Notes: generated by a model from the sequence alone, not told the origin. A stretch of DNA of 64,000 nucleotides from Ampelocalamus luodianensis (GCA_036346255.1 CM070619.1:30944342-31008341), one strand, 5' to 3'. Numbered from the stretch's first letter, positions 35,925 through 48,726 are shown. Translations and numbers: made by a program.

Positions 35925-36400
35925 GGAGGTCCAGCCCGTTAGATGAAGATCCAACGGTCCAGAGCTACGGGGAGGTCCTAAGGTTAAGGTCCTAACAGAG
36001 GAGGTTTGGGACGGCCAAGATCTACTAGAGGAGGTCTTGGACGGTCCAGATTTACTTGGAGGGGGTCCTACGTGATAAGATCTAAAGGAGGGAGATCCCG
36101 ACGGCTAAGATCTCGCGGGGGAGGTCTTCAACGATCAATATTTACACAAGGAGGTCCGCACTTGGTCTTAACAGAGGGAGGTCTTAACGGCTCAGATCTC
36201 CTCTAGGAGGTCCTGAACGGTCAAGATCTACCCGGGGTGGTCCTAAAGGCTTTAGATTAAACCCAAGGAGGTCTTAAACGGCTAGGATCTAACCAGGGGA
36301 GGTCTTAACGCTTAAGACTTTTACAAAGAAAGATCCTACGGCTAAGAGCTAATATGAGGTGGTCATCAACGGCTGAGATTGACCCGAGAGGTCCTGTGAC
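35925..36400. repeat. Degenerate ~30-bp minisatellite inside L1
   Basis: About 13-15 units of roughly 28-33 bp, each with GGAGGTC(C/T)T, then (A)ACGG(C/T), then AGATCTA. Units diverge strongly. It falls within the intron-like segment and shares the CCGTTRGATCT motif that is scattered through other copies of this LTR family. Confidence 0.8.
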
Positions 36401-36659
36401 TTGACAAAAACGCGACAACAGTACAGAGCATTGCGCTTTGGTCACCGGCCTATCGCCGGCGCGAACCAACCACACCAAAATGTGCGCAATACTAACGCGA
36501 ACCTATTGAGGGTACTCTCGACGGCGGAGCTGGCCTAGAACGTCGGCGAGCCACAGAGGGGCGGAGGAGCATTTTCGGCAAAAACTGACAACGGCGAAAA
36601 GCTCCGCTACGAGCTAAACTATCTGGTCCTAGAGCACTAAGGGACTATTGCGAACTCAC

Positions 36660-36750
36660 CAGGGCACAGGAGAGGTCCGAGGGAAATCGGAGAAGGCCTG
36701 GCGGCGGAGACCGATGCCAGAGTCGGGGAAGACAATGACGACAGAAACTC
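36660..36750 (-). other. Candidate LTR-internal exon C in L1
   Basis: On the minus strand a 91-bp block between acceptor TATGTGTTCAG and donor GTGAGT. It reads EFLSSLSSPTLASVSAA then SPISLGPLLCPG, and joins in phase to exon D at 20029. The splice would remove 1769 bases once L2c is subtracted. Confidence 0.45.
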
Positions 36751-38181
36751 CTGAACACATAGAACACCACCGGGTGATCGCAAAGGCTTTGCACAAGCCC
36801 AAGGAAGGTCCAGGAGCAAGGAATCGAAAAGGGGAGCCACTTACCGGAGACGGGGACGAAGGAGCTTTCACGGCCTCGAAAATCCCAAAACTCCAAAATC
36901 GGCTGTTCCTGTAAAGGCAACCCAAGATGGAGTTAGGGAGAGAGTTTGCGACACGCCAAGACCCCAAAGGGAACAAAGATTAGGGCAAGGGGACCACTGG
37001 AGCACCAAGCCACCACCGAGCTTGGGAGACCAAAAATGGCAAAGTGGTGCCTTCGGTGATTAGCGCTCAACAATCAGAGAGAAGGAGTTAGGGCGACAAG
37101 AAGTGCGAAAGGGGAACTCAAGGGAGGCTTTGGGGTGCCCAAGTAGCTCGGAGGTCCACGGTAGCCCGAGGATGGCGCAATGGCGGAATGACCTAAAGCG
37201 GGATTTGTACGGAGCAGAGGCGACGGGAGCAGGTATTAGCTGACCAAAATGCTGACAAAGCTAAAAAAGGAGGGTGTTTAGAGCCGTTGAGGGGCCCCAC
37301 GACGCGATCAAGCTCGTGATCGCTCACCGCTGCCCAGCGCCTGCAGCATCGCGCCGAGGAAGAAGAAGAACAGAGGAGGGAGGTCGGGGGGTCACGAGCC
37401 CTTAGATTAGGATAGTCTGGCTGAGAGTGCTCCGGAGGTTTTAAAATAGCAGGAGAGGTCGTGAGCGTTGGATCAAGATCCAATGACTCAGAACCGAAGA
37501 GGCTATCGGGAGGTCCGAACGTTCTCACAAGTGAGGGCCACCCGATGGAGATCCAAGGGTTAAAATCACCCGCACCACTTTGACCGCGTCCGAGTGCATT
37601 GGACAACTGGGTTAGACCAAGTCACTTGACTTGGGCTCGAGTCTAACTCGAGCCCGAGTCCGACTCAGACTAGGTTTTAGAATTTTTGTTTTAAATTGAG
37701 CTGGACTTTTGGGGATTTGTTTAAGGTAGCAAAACAACTTCAAAAATTCTGAAATTTTTACAGGAGCTTGCTAACTTTGAAATTGACCTTGTATAAAATT
37801 TTTAGAGGTTTTTATGAAGTGAATTTTCCTCCAAAAATTCAACAAGGTGCTGAGCTAGGGTTTGACTAACAGTTAAACAGGTTTGACTGCCCTCTAAAAA
37901 TATTCAAACAATTTCTAAAAATTCTAAAATTTTTCAGAGGGGTCACACACCATCCCTAGAACTTGGGAAAAATATTTCCAGGAGATGATCACAAGATTTG
38001 ACAAGAATGTTTTTGAAGGGTCAAGATTTGGATCAAATGACTTATGACTTTGTATTTCCATAATCCTTTTACAAGAATTGTTTAGAACATACAGAAAATA
38101 CAAGATGTAAGAAAAGATTTTAATTTCTACACATTTTCTTACATTTGAAACACAAGCCAAAACATAGGATGTTACAGCAGG

Positions 38182-38524
38182 CCTGATTACCGACATTGCT
38201 ACAACGATGAAAGGTGCATCTAATCGGGGGGAAAACAGGGGTTACCCTTGACGAACCGATTGCTGGGCAGGAAGAGCACCCACCAGCGATCTCTCCCCAC
38301 GAAGATGGTCTTCTCCTCTTCTTCTACCTCTTTCTCTTCCTCTCTTCCTTCCCCTCCTTCTTCTTCCCAATGGCCGGCAGCAGGGAGGACAACGCCGAGG
38401 AGAGGAGGAATAGTAGGAAGCGGAGGTACTGTAGCGTGGCTACTGTAGCACAGGTGGCTAGGGTTTAGTCCTCCCCCCTCCCTTTCCTTCTAATGGGCAG
38501 CTAGCCCACTTATGGGCCTTGGGA
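38182..38524 (-). repeat. LARD-type LTR fragment (level 0 host), part 2
   Basis: Resumes the LTR of 1-897 after the L1 TSD. The minus strand reads through the GC-rich polypurine block and GTGCTACAGTA, as in the LARD-B LTR near 43040. The first ~100 bp of the LTR are missing at the junction with LARD-B. Confidence 0.7.
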
Positions 38525-41500
38525 TTCCTGTTATGGGATGATCTTACATAACTATAATATGATTCTATGATTATTATGAGTGATGGTACCGCATGTTGAG
38601 AGGTTGAGGTCCTGGTTGTGGCCCTGAGGTTTTCCAGGTCACACCATCTTCGTGGTATGATAAGAGGGAAGTGGTTACCTCGGATGTCTTAGTACAAGCG
38701 TCGATAGTGAGTATCTTTAGAAAGTTGTTCTCTTCCTTGAGTTCGAATTTGGTCAACTCTTGTCCAGTAGTGGTTGAGGAATTTCTTTTGGGTCAGTAGT
38801 TTATTGCAGTTGATGGGTTTCTCTGAGAAGGGTTGATGTGTTTTCATTGGTTTAATTTGTCCCTTAAAGCAATTACTATTTTCCCAACTGTTGAGTTATT
38901 CTTGCAGCTGGTGGACTTGGATAGTTGTCAAGATTAACCTTTATATTAGAGTTTTGTCTTTCTCGTCGGGAAACATGACCCATTTATTCGCTTGATGTTT
39001 TTGGTTAATGAACGTTTCCTCTTGCAAGTCTTTTAGTGTGTGAAAACTCTGACTCAATGAAACTTTTTTTTTTGGGTATTTTGAGTGTAGAAGTTGAATG
39101 GTTCTCTTTTATGAAAGAAAATATTAAACCCTTTAGCGATGTCTTCTTATGGTTAAGACAGGTTATAATTAAAGAAATTGATGGATATGATATGAGTTAT
39201 CAAGGTGGGTTTGTTGCGTAGTGCATAATAAATCATAACGTGTACCCCTAGGAGTGAAATCGATCAAGTTGATGTGGTCCTCTAGTAGTTCTTGATGAAC
39301 TATGATTAGGAGCATGACCACACTTAATTGGAGTCAATGGAGTTATCAAGAGGTGTGGAACATTGATGAAGTGGTTGACCCTTAGAATTGTTTAGTGTGC
39401 TAAACTTGTTGGATTATTTGGTCTCAACGGATTAATCTAACTGTACAGGAAGAGAAATATAAGATATGTTCGACTGTTGTCTTAGTAGATATAAATATAG
39501 AAAATTTCTTTATTTGGCTATTTGATGATCTTATTTATGCTCGTGGGAGTACAAATAGATAAAGGACCATCAATTCGTCCATGATTGAATAATCATCAAT
39601 GGATATGATAACCTCTAGAATAGAATTAGTGTGTACTAAATTAGTGTGAGGATTCCGAATAGGTGAAGGGTTGGAAATTTGGAAGTGATTTAGTCACGTG
39701 TGTTTCATGAGGGTGTATTGTGGCTGCATGCCCTTGTCAAAAGAGGTTGCTCCGATAGCGCGGTTGGTGTATTAGATATACTCCAAAACAGGTTGGATGC
39801 TTCAATCTTATTGAGATAATAAAAATGTTATGAAATAATATACTGTGTTTCTTTTGAAAAGGTTTATGATGGGATTTAATAGGCGACCTGTATTTGCTTG
39901 ATGGCGAAATTTTCGGATAATAGTATGTCTTTGATGAAAATATTTTGGTGTAATCTTTTAAATTGTGTAGTAGGTTCCCTCTAAAGTAGAGTGGTTGTAG
40001 TTTGGATGTAAGAATTTCGTACACACTTAATTGAGGATGAGATGGTAAAGGGATATGTAACATTTTGGTAAGCCTTTGGGGACTTTATAAAGGGAGAGTT
40101 GACATTAACAAATATTGTTAAGAGTGAATTATTCTTGATGTTAGTAGCATGGTCTACAAGAGATTGTGACGCGTTGGAGTGGTGATGATTCTTCTAGAGA
40201 GAGTAGGTTGATTGCTTTTCATAATATCGGATAATGAAATGTTTGGAGTTTTGCATTCGTGATCCTTTGAGAGTTCGTGATTTATGTAGTAGATGATATT
40301 AGTTTGAGAAATGTGACGTATTGGAAGGTTCTGTTTGGTTCATAAGTGATTAATGTGATTTGGTTTTAAAGGCACTTCTTGTTTGGGTTGGCAAGTAATG
40401 ATGTAATCAAAGAAAATTGCTTTATTTGTTGAAGAAAAATAAGTACCATAAGTATTTAAGGTTGGAGTTAAGAATTGTAATCTACAACTTTTCTATCATT
40501 ACAGCTTAAAAGTTTCTTGAGTTTCCATAGTAATATTTTATTATGATTTATGGAGGTTTTAAACAATTCTTTCTTGTGGGACATGTGCCCTCGACTGTGG
40601 ACTTGTGTTTTGTTTCCCGAGATCATTACTATTTGACTGTTTCTCTTGGTCTCGTGCTCACTCCGAGGAGCAACGTTTTCTTATGTGTTGAAACTTGTAT
40701 TTGTTTGTTTCTTCCTTTTGAGAACAGAATTAATCAATTTGTGTTGCCAAGTCTTATAAAAGTGTAATATGGCGACTGGCTAGTGGTGGACAAGTATATG
40801 GTAGTGGTGAGATTTTGGGATCCAATCTATTTGAAGAATAGTAGAAGGTAAATTGGTTTTGACCCATAACTCTTGGAGAGAGTTCTATTTGAATGGAATG
40901 TTTGTTGTTGGAATACAATTGATTAGTGTTACAACTAGTGGAACCTATGGCGAATTATAATCCAGGAACCATTGTCCATATTGGAATGATGGGATTATCA
41001 AAAATTATGGACTCTTGATAAACTTATTAGAGTATCGCAATTGGATACTGAGTATGATTGTGTAGAAGAGTTGTGGTGGTGAAGTTTAATGAGAGTAATG
41101 GTGTGGAGAAACCTAAGCGTCGTGCTAATTAATGGGATAGCAGGAAATGTTGAGCAATTGTCAAGTATGACTCAGCCTCAATGAGTAATCCTATGGGGGT
41201 TAAATTATTTCTAAAGATGTCTTGGTCAAAAGATATATTTATTTATTGACATTAGTGATTGAGTATGTTTGAATATTGGTCAATCAGTTAGGGTTTTGCG
41301 AACAAGTATATTGTGGTTGTGTAATTGAATTGGATTGGTGTGGATTAGAGAATGTCTAAGACTAGTGAAATAAATCGCCTTGGGGCGGTTACTTGATTAG
41401 TAAGGAACGTGGATATTAATGATTGAGGTTATTATTGAGCTATGTGAAATTTTAGTAAATGAATTTGAGGATTTCTTATCAATCATAGCAGAAATTCATT

Positions 41501-42838
41501 GTAGGAGACTTCGAGGTTGAATTTGGACTTTGCATTTTTATGCTAGGACCATGGAGGCCCAATATTATGTATAGAAGTAGAAGAACAAAAGTGGATTCCA
41601 AATAGTGTGTTGATTATTGATAGAATCCTTTATGTATAGTAAATGAGTATGTGTGCCGAGAATTTTGAGTTGATTATCCTTGACAGAATGAGGTGATGTG
41701 GTTGTGAGTGAACAATCTTTATTGAGGTGTTGGAGACCATTTGTCAAAAGAAATCCTTTAATATAGGAATGGACTAGAGAATCCTTTTGTGGATTAGTAG
41801 AGTCCCTCTAGATAAGTGTGGATGTTCTTTCAGTTTGAGGATCATTTTGGGGTTGTCGATTAAAAGGAAGGAGTTAGTATGATGATTTGGAAACCCATGA
41901 TTTGAGAAAGGGTTATTTCTTAAAATAACATATGAGAAAAGAATGTTTTCTCGAGTAAAGAAATGCTCTATTGGTTCTTTGTTGAGTTGGGTTTTATGAC
42001 GGAGAACATGTACAATTTGAGTTGACTCTACGTTGGCAAGGTGGTTCTTTCTGGTTCAGGAAAATAAATGAAGTGTTTGATTTGAGCATTCGAGTTATTT
42101 CTTTTTGGCTTATGTGGAGTTCATTTGCAAACTACCTAGTTGGAATGTGAAAAGGTTTTCATGAGGAATTTTCGATTTTGGATTTGGGAGTTTTGGAGGA
42201 AAGTTGGAATGGCATTGTGAATCCTTTGTTTTTCAGTTGGATCTGATTGTTAAAGTTTGATTAAAATAAGTCGTGTTGCGCGCCCCTGCTTAACAGAGGT
42301 TCTCCTTGTAATGATGAAGAGAATGACTGAGAGATGGAACAGGAGTTCCATATGTTTACGCGCAAGTTTGTGGTTTGGTACCGAAGAGGTAGATAGCCAA
42401 AGTATATTTGGTTGTTCTGAAAGTTACGGGGATTTCGGAAGATAGCCATTTGCTAGAACTATCTCGAGTTTTGGAACGGGGCATATGACATTTTGTATGA
42501 ACCAATGTTGAGAGAATGCTTGAGGTATTTGGAGTGTGTGGTTTCATAAGAGTTGTTGACTAGCGAATAGTACCTCATCTTTGAGTCCTGTCCGTTAAGT
42601 AGTCCTGGTCAGGTCGGTACGTGTAATGAGGCTTAACACGTCAATTGCATCAAGGTGCGGTGGTCCCATATGTCCAGAGAGGAAAATGACTTGGGAATTG
42701 GAGTCTCTCATGCGCGAGCAAAATTCGAAATTATTCACAGCAGGCATGTGGTAACGTTTGCAAGTTTGAGCTGTGCTTATTCTTTGGCGTTAAGCGTGAA
42801 TAGAATCCAGGGTCAAATTCTGTTTAAGAGGGATAGAA

Positions 42839-44907
42839 TGTAATACCCCAAGTCTATTTAAGTTAAAAGAAAGAATTAGGGAGAAGGACCAACTAGAAAA
42901 AAATGGAATTAATAGAGGATTATAGGGGTTTCTGCAATTCTTCGGCAACCCGGGCCTTAGGTTTTTACCCAGGAGGCCCATGAAGGCAACGCCCACCAAT
43001 AAAAAGAGGGGGAAACCCTAGGGTTGGTATTGTAGCACGATGTGCTACAGTACCCCCATGAACAGTAGCCGCCCAGCCTCCTTGCGCCGCTTCCTTTGGG
43101 TGCTGCCAACCAAGAAGAAGAAGAAGGAAGGGGAGAAGAGAGAAGGGAGGGGAAGAGGGATCACGTGGTGTTCATCGCATTCGACAGCGGGTTCTTCATG
43201 GGTAATCTCGATCCCCATTCTTTTGGTGGTGTATGTGATTAATTAGGCGATGTCGGTAATAGATCTGTTTAGGATAATCAGTAATGGCCGACATTTGAGG
43301 AAGTTAAGTACATATTCTGGTCTGGCCACCCCCTAGAAAGTTGTAGGAGACGTCGATACCTTTCTTTAGAGTACAAGATCACGTCATTTGGACGAGCGGT
43401 TCAAAAGTTATGAATTTCGTAGCGCTGCTGTTCCGTAAATCTGCTACAATTCTAACAAATTTTAGTAATCAGACTTAAGAAGATAGTTAAATGAATTTCT
43501 GGGAGGTCTCACTATAACGAAAGATGTAGATAATTATCTTAGCTTTAAAGGAAGCTGAAGAACACGAAATGTGGATCATTATTATGAAAGTTATCATAGT
43601 TTCAATATATCTGTCCAGAAACCCGACGTGAATTAGCTGTTCTTTTCATCAGCTTGGTAGGGGTAGTAGATTGCCGAATATGGAAGGCTCACCAACTAGG
43701 TTTAGATGGGGGATTTGATATGATTTCTAAAGAGTCTAAGAACACCCAATTTGGATCTCTGTACTAAAATATATGATTTTTTGAATATGACTGTCTGTCG
43801 AGGGAACAGACCGCTGTTGTTCAGGATTTTCGAGTTGGGGTTGCGCGAGAGGGTATAGTTTTTTCGTAAATGCTTTTAGCTTGTTTTGGTCTAGTATTAT
43901 TATCTTAGGGTGCTTGTTAACTTGTCTCAGGTGGGGTATTGGTTCCGGGTGAAGCAGCCTGTTCGCGTCCTTCGTTCTCGCACGGTTGAGGCAAGTACAT
44001 TGTTTGATACATTAGTTGTGAATGCTTGATCATGATTGCGCGTATTTGATACAAGATAGCGATGCATGGTTGCTGACATGATTTGTGTACTAATAATGGT
44101 GAATGCTCAAAGTATGACTAAGTTCTATTCATGTATGAAGTGATTGCTCTTGGCATGTTGTTGACGAATAGAGAACTGTGCATGTGCATATTGAGATCTT
44201 ATCGAGGCTTGTTCTTGTGGTGACCAAGCATATCTTTGAGGTCCCTGTCATGTATATGACGGGCTTGAGGTCCCCACACTTGTGGAGTGTGGGCTTGAGG
44301 TTCCCTTTACTTGCGGAGTATTAGGCAATTGGTCCCTACGCTTGCGAGAATAGGCATGGGTATGCAGCGACGGTTGCATACCTTGCATTACCGGTAAAAT
44401 GCAAAAGAGTTAAAGAGAAAGGATCCTTGAGAATTGCATATGCATGTGTTTTGATTTAATGAATTGCTTCTGGAAGTGGTTGTTGATGTTATTATTTTGC
44501 ATTGTAATGTTTTTATATATACTTGCTGAGTCTATGGACTCACTCTTGCTGTTGTTGTTGTTTTAGGTACCCCATCCAAGAACGACATGCATGGGAGGGA
44601 GTAGCGTTATGTTCGCACACACTGCCATGAATCTTTTATAGTTGATTGAACTTCAGAGTATGCCTTAACAAATGAACAAATTGTTAAAGGATCTATCATG
44701 GTTATGTTTACACGCTGGATTATTTGTAATAATGATGATTAGCATATTTTTGATTGTTTAATTTTGATAATTGTATCTGCTAGAATCCTCGGTATAGTCA
44801 GCTAATCAGAGGAGGTTCTACTGGAATATAGTGAAATGTCATGGATTTAACTTGTTATGCTGTAAGCCTAGTAGCATTCTAGGCTCGTGCTGGGCTAGGG
44901 TGCTACA
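42839..44907 (+). repeat. LARD-B 3' LTR
   Basis: 2069 bp, from TGTAATACCCC to GGTGCTACA, preceded by the purine-rich TTTAAGAGGGATAGAA. It has the same layout as the LARD-A LTR. Confidence 0.9.
44207..44402 (+). repeat. Hairpin array in the LARD-B LTR
   Basis: The counterpart of 2758-2988. The layout is kept (GGTCCC openings, GGC closings, final GCATTACCGGTAAAATGC), but stems differ: GGTATCCAT/ATGAATACC in LARD-A is GGTATGCA/TTGCATACC here, and CCTATACA/TGTATAGG becomes a different stem. Pairing is maintained in most stems. Confidence 0.8.
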
Positions 44908-45644
44908 GCTCCCTCTCTGTTTCTTTTCCAGCATCACCTCGGGTTCTCTAACTTTTGCTATACTTGTTTGAGCTCAAAGCCCTGAGAATCCCCTTAGTCA
45001 CCGTTGGCGGCCGACAAGCTCTTCTTCATCGCTAGTGCTCTAGTGGTTCGCTTGCCATTTCTTTCACGTCCTTTTGCGCCTCTCTTCACCTTAAGCTTTT
45101 CCCCAAACTCAAGTTTGGATTGCATTCACAGGAATCATCTAATTTTGAGTTTGATCCTTTGCGGCCGAAGTTTACCCCTTTTGTCCCCAACTCTGGTAAG
45201 GACCTCTGCTCTTCAATTAATTGCTCATGGACCATCTATGAGGCCTATTGAAGCTAACCTTACCACCCGGTCCTTTTTGTTTTTTCTCAAATCATCGTTT
45301 CCCGCGTTATCTTCCTCAGCGCTGGTGCGGGTCATCGTTGCCGAAGCTCCTCCGACCTTCCTAACCTCTTCCGAAGCTTCAGGTAGCTTTGCTTGACATC
45401 CCTAATGCTTAGTCACTCGCTTACGTGGACGCTGCGGAGCTTCTTTAGCTATTTGCGTTTTGGCCATGCTTGTCACTGACTTTTCTCTCCGGCTCGTCGC
45501 CGTTCTAGGCCGGCTCAGCTGTCGAGGTCACCTCTGTGAGTTATGCAATGCTATTGCGAACCCATTTTTGCTTTTAGTTTGCGCCGCCGTGATAGGAGTC
45601 GCCGATGGTGAGCCTAGTTTTGAGCTCAAATCCGTTGTCGCAAG

Positions 45645-45760
45645 CCAAGACCACCCTCTTTGTCTTTTCCAAAGACCACCCTCTCAGCCTTTTTGCAAAG
45701 AACACCCTCTTGGTCTTTTGCAAATACCACCCTCTTGGTCCTTTTTGCAAAGACCACCCC
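45645..45760. repeat. Minisatellite, ~27-bp unit, five copies
   Basis: Repeats of the form CAAAGACCACCCTCTTGGTC plus a T-rich spacer, inside the intron-like segment of the gypsy C LTR. Confidence 0.85.
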
Positions 45761-45832
45761 TTGGCAACGACCACTGTCTGGTGGGCCCGCGCACTTAAAC
45801 CCCGGTGCGTGTGTAGCGCTTAGTTGATCTTG

Positions 45833-46125
45833 GACCGTCTATTTTTAGATTTGTGTCTCAGATCTCTTGGGACATTTGGACCCAACGAACGCCCCCTTTC
45901 TCCGTGGACCGTCCCTTTTTAGATCAGCGCTCCAGATCGTTTGGAACATTCGAACCTTCCGAACGCACCTTCGCCCTGAGCCGTCCATTTCCAGATCTGC
46001 GATCCAGATCGCGTGGGATGTTCGGAACCTTCGAACCTCTCCTTTCTTTTGAGCCGTCCGATTTTGATCTGACATCTGGGTCGCTGAGCCCTTCGCGTGG
46101 TCACGCGTTTCCATCGTTGGGTCGC
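45833..46125. repeat. Degenerate ~74-bp tandem repeat, four copies
   Basis: Units start near 45833, 45909, 45982 and 46055, each with CCGTCYATTTTTAGATC, then CCAGATCG and TTCGAACC. They lie in the intron-like segment of the gypsy C LTR. Confidence 0.75.
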
Positions 46126-47943
46126 CCGATTCAATCTCAACGGCCCTTGTGTTTTCCGCTGTGGGTTAATAAGTAAATCCAGTTTGTCTTTTATTTGTGA
46201 ACTGTAAATTGTGTTAAACTTCAAAGATGCTTAAGTAATTCGTTTTAACTCCATTTTGGGTGATTCAAATTTTGTTAATTCCCTGTTTAATTGAACCTTA
46301 ATCTAAAAATTGTTTGAACCTTGTTCTGTACCAGAAAAAATTGTGTAGGTCGTATTATCTTGTTTTAGCATTAATTGTTGCTCTAGAAATTCATTAAACT
46401 TGTAAAATGCATAAATAATTCTCTGTAACTCCAAATTGAGTAAACTAAAATGTGTTAGATTTCTCTGTTAATATGATTTAGTGTAGAATAGGTTTTAATT
46501 ATGCCTTTGTCTCCAAAAAATCTTGATCTACAATTTAATTGTGCACTAGTTTCATAACTTAGAAAAATCATAAGAAATTCAATTCAACTCCAAATGAAGT
46601 GAACTAATTTTGTTGTTCTTAGAATATCATACTCTATCTACCATAAAATTTTCATGTTCACCAACCTTCTGGAAATTTGTGCGATGAACATTAACCGAAA
46701 GATAATTAATTGCATTTTCCAGCCGATTAAAATTGTTTAGGCTACAACTTTTGCTTTCTTAGTCCAAATCGGTTGATTCTTGTTACTAAATTCATTTAAA
46801 ATCATGCTCTACTTGCTGTGTAAATTTCATGGTTTTTGGTTGACTTTGAATTTTTAGTCTTTTTCGGTGTCCTTCGTTCTTATTGGATTTCCTCGTTCTT
46901 GCGACCGGTTCCGATGAATTTATTGAGTTTGAGAGTGATCCTCTGTAGCAAGACAGTGATCTCCAGCAAGGTAAGTAGATGTTCAATTTTATTTGATCGT
47001 ACTGATCCCATTACTTTCAAAGTCTAATATCTTGTTTGCAAAGTGTATGTATGCATGCTATATTTGTCCAAGTGAATTTGTCTATTAGAGGTAGCAAATC
47101 CTATTGCATGATTTCCCTAAATTGTTCATCCTCTGCCACTAGCCTAAGTTAATAATCTCGCTAGTGAATTAGAGCCCGGTGGATGATTTTGTTGGTGATA
47201 TGCCCTAGAGGCAATCATAGAGATGATTGTATCACATCTATGTTTATGAGTTCTTGAATAAATATTATTCTGTTTCTTGAATGAATCGTTAGTTCTGAAG
47301 ATCAACGAGTATGTGACTTGTTGGTGAAACTCTTCGACTTGTATGATGTCGTTCTAAAAGTATCCTGGTTGAATATCACCGATCGGAACACCAGTGACTC
47401 TACGACCAAGCACATGTATTGATTGATGACCATGTTTCACCGGTCATGGATATAGGGATATCAAATCAATAATGTGAACACATGTTAGAGAACATGGGGT
47501 TGGATTAACCCACCTTAAGACACTATTGAGATTGTTCTGATTCTATGTGTCATTAGTTGGTCTCAAGCAATGATGATGTATAATCCTTAGACCTGAGATC
47601 AGCATGGGGTTGCCAAACGCTACTCATAACTGGGTAGTTATAAAGGTAGCTTTCGGGTATGCTATGAAACATGCGGAGGGATGTGACTGGTCGGATATGG
47701 GATTTGCCCCTCCTAACATAACCGGAGAAATGTCTCTAGGCCCCTCGAAGTAGTCGGATAAAGAAAGTGCATGGCCATGCCACTAGTGGTCGAAGTGTTC
47801 GACCTTCGACCACATAAGGTTATTCGACAACTCGATCGAGAAAGTATTGAACAGTCCATAGATGACACATTATCTCACCTGGAGTTCAAACCAGATATCG
47901 TGAGGCAAAAAGGAGAATACAGTAGGTCACTTAGTTCGATCAG

Positions 47944-48111
47944 GTCCAGACAAGTCGTATGGTGATACGAGCAAGTCGTAGATTGATCGAACGAAATCAC
48001 AGAGTGGTCGAAACATGGTCGTAAGGAGTTACGAACTGGTCGTGACCGAGTGCGAACTGGTCGTATAGAGATAGGACTAGGTCGTAAGTGATGAGGACCT
48101 AGTCGTAGATC
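47944..48111 (+). repeat. 21-bp tandem repeat array in the copia LTR
   Basis: Eight units with exactly 21-bp spacing. The core GTCGTA (or a close variant) starts at 47954, 47975, 48018, 48039, 48060, 48081 and 48102; the unit at about 47996 is degenerate. It lies roughly 210 bp upstream of the TATA box, as expected of a U3 enhancer array. Confidence 0.9.
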
Positions 48112-48321
48112 ATATTGCATTAAGGTTCGTCCGATATAATTTGTGTGTATTCGGGAATCGTTATATCCTGCTAGGTGCCGCTACGACTCGTGGTAAGAAA
48201 GGTTTTCCGAGTCACAACCGATTATACATAAACCTAATGGGTCACACACTTAATGGGTTGGAACAAACCAGTACGAATACGATTCGTCAAAAGTGTTTGG
48301 ATAGGATCCGACATGGGGCGC

Positions 48322-48329
48322 TATATAAG
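48322..48329 (+). promoter_or_regulatory. TATA box of the copia LTR
   Basis: TATATAAG about 1.13 kb into the LTR. Confidence 0.65.
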
Positions 48330-48726
48330 GAGATGCATGAGGCCATCACAAGGGAGAGGCATGTGAGTTGTTTCCACCGAAACCCTAGCCGACATCTTCT
48401 TGAGAGAGTCTTCCTGTGCGACTTGGTGCTAGCACACAGGCGTGTGGATACCGTAGAGGCGCTACTGCGGTCGCTGTTGCGCTAAGGACGATCCGCAATC
48501 TTCACAAGGAATTGTAGAGATTGCTGGAGGAGACGATCGACTACAAGGACGTTGGACGATCATCTACGACCACTACATTGGCGCGTTGTTCGTCGGACTA
48601 GGCTGCTCCGACTCTACTTACGCTGCACTGCGCATCTGGTTGTAATGATCTGTGATCATCTAACTTGCTTGGCATTCTGGTTTACGTGGTAGATATTTTG
48701 TATTGTTGCTATCGTAGCCTACCCGT

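Larger units (their letters stand above)
898..38176 (-). mobile_element. L1: 4.9-kb Ty3/gypsy solo LTR, minus strand, split by three insertions
   Basis: Read on the minus strand this is one LTR that begins TGTAACATCC (at 38176) and ends GGTCCTCACA (at 898). It is flanked by the perfect 5-bp TSD GCAGG at 893-897 and 38177-38181. Removing the inserts leaves four segments: 898-1291, 10085-10488, 19181-20418 and 35280-38176, about 4.93 kb in total. Each junction reads continuously against other family copies. No internal region lies between the TSDs, so this is a solo LTR made by LTR-LTR recombination. It carries the candidate internal exons described at 36845-36908, 36660-36750 and 19953-20029. 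Confidence 0.93.
35280..38176 (-). repeat. L1 solo LTR, fourth segment (its 5' end)
   Basis: Continuation of L1; 35275-35279 is the right TSD of L2c. It contains candidate exon B (36908 down to 36845, 64 bp), candidate exon C (36750 down to 36660, 91 bp) and, in the long intron-like segment, a 30-bp degenerate repeat array. The LTR begins at 38176. Confidence 0.92.
38525..44907 (+). mobile_element. LARD-B: 5'-truncated non-coding LTR element
   Basis: The internal part (38525-42838) aligns in blocks with LARD-A from about 3715 on, and the 3' LTR is 42839-44907. The 5' LTR and about the first 175 bp of the internal region are absent; in their place is the inverted LARD-type LTR fragment. No gag or pol is present. 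Similarity to LARD-A is patchy, so the two are old relatives or subfamilies. Confidence 0.85.
44908..47189 (+). repeat. Gypsy C 5' LTR, first segment (U3 missing)
   Basis: Starts at a point equal to about 1 kb into the L2c LTR, directly after LARD-B. It has candidate exon B (about 45132-45195, with CATTCACAG acceptor), a frame of 130 codons (45004-45396) spanning candidate exons, exon C ending at 45382 before GTAGCT, and exon D from 46908 (SDEFIEFESDP, then TAG). The exon D acceptor reads GACCG where others have an AG. Bases 47185-47189 are the copia TSD. Confidence 0.85.
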
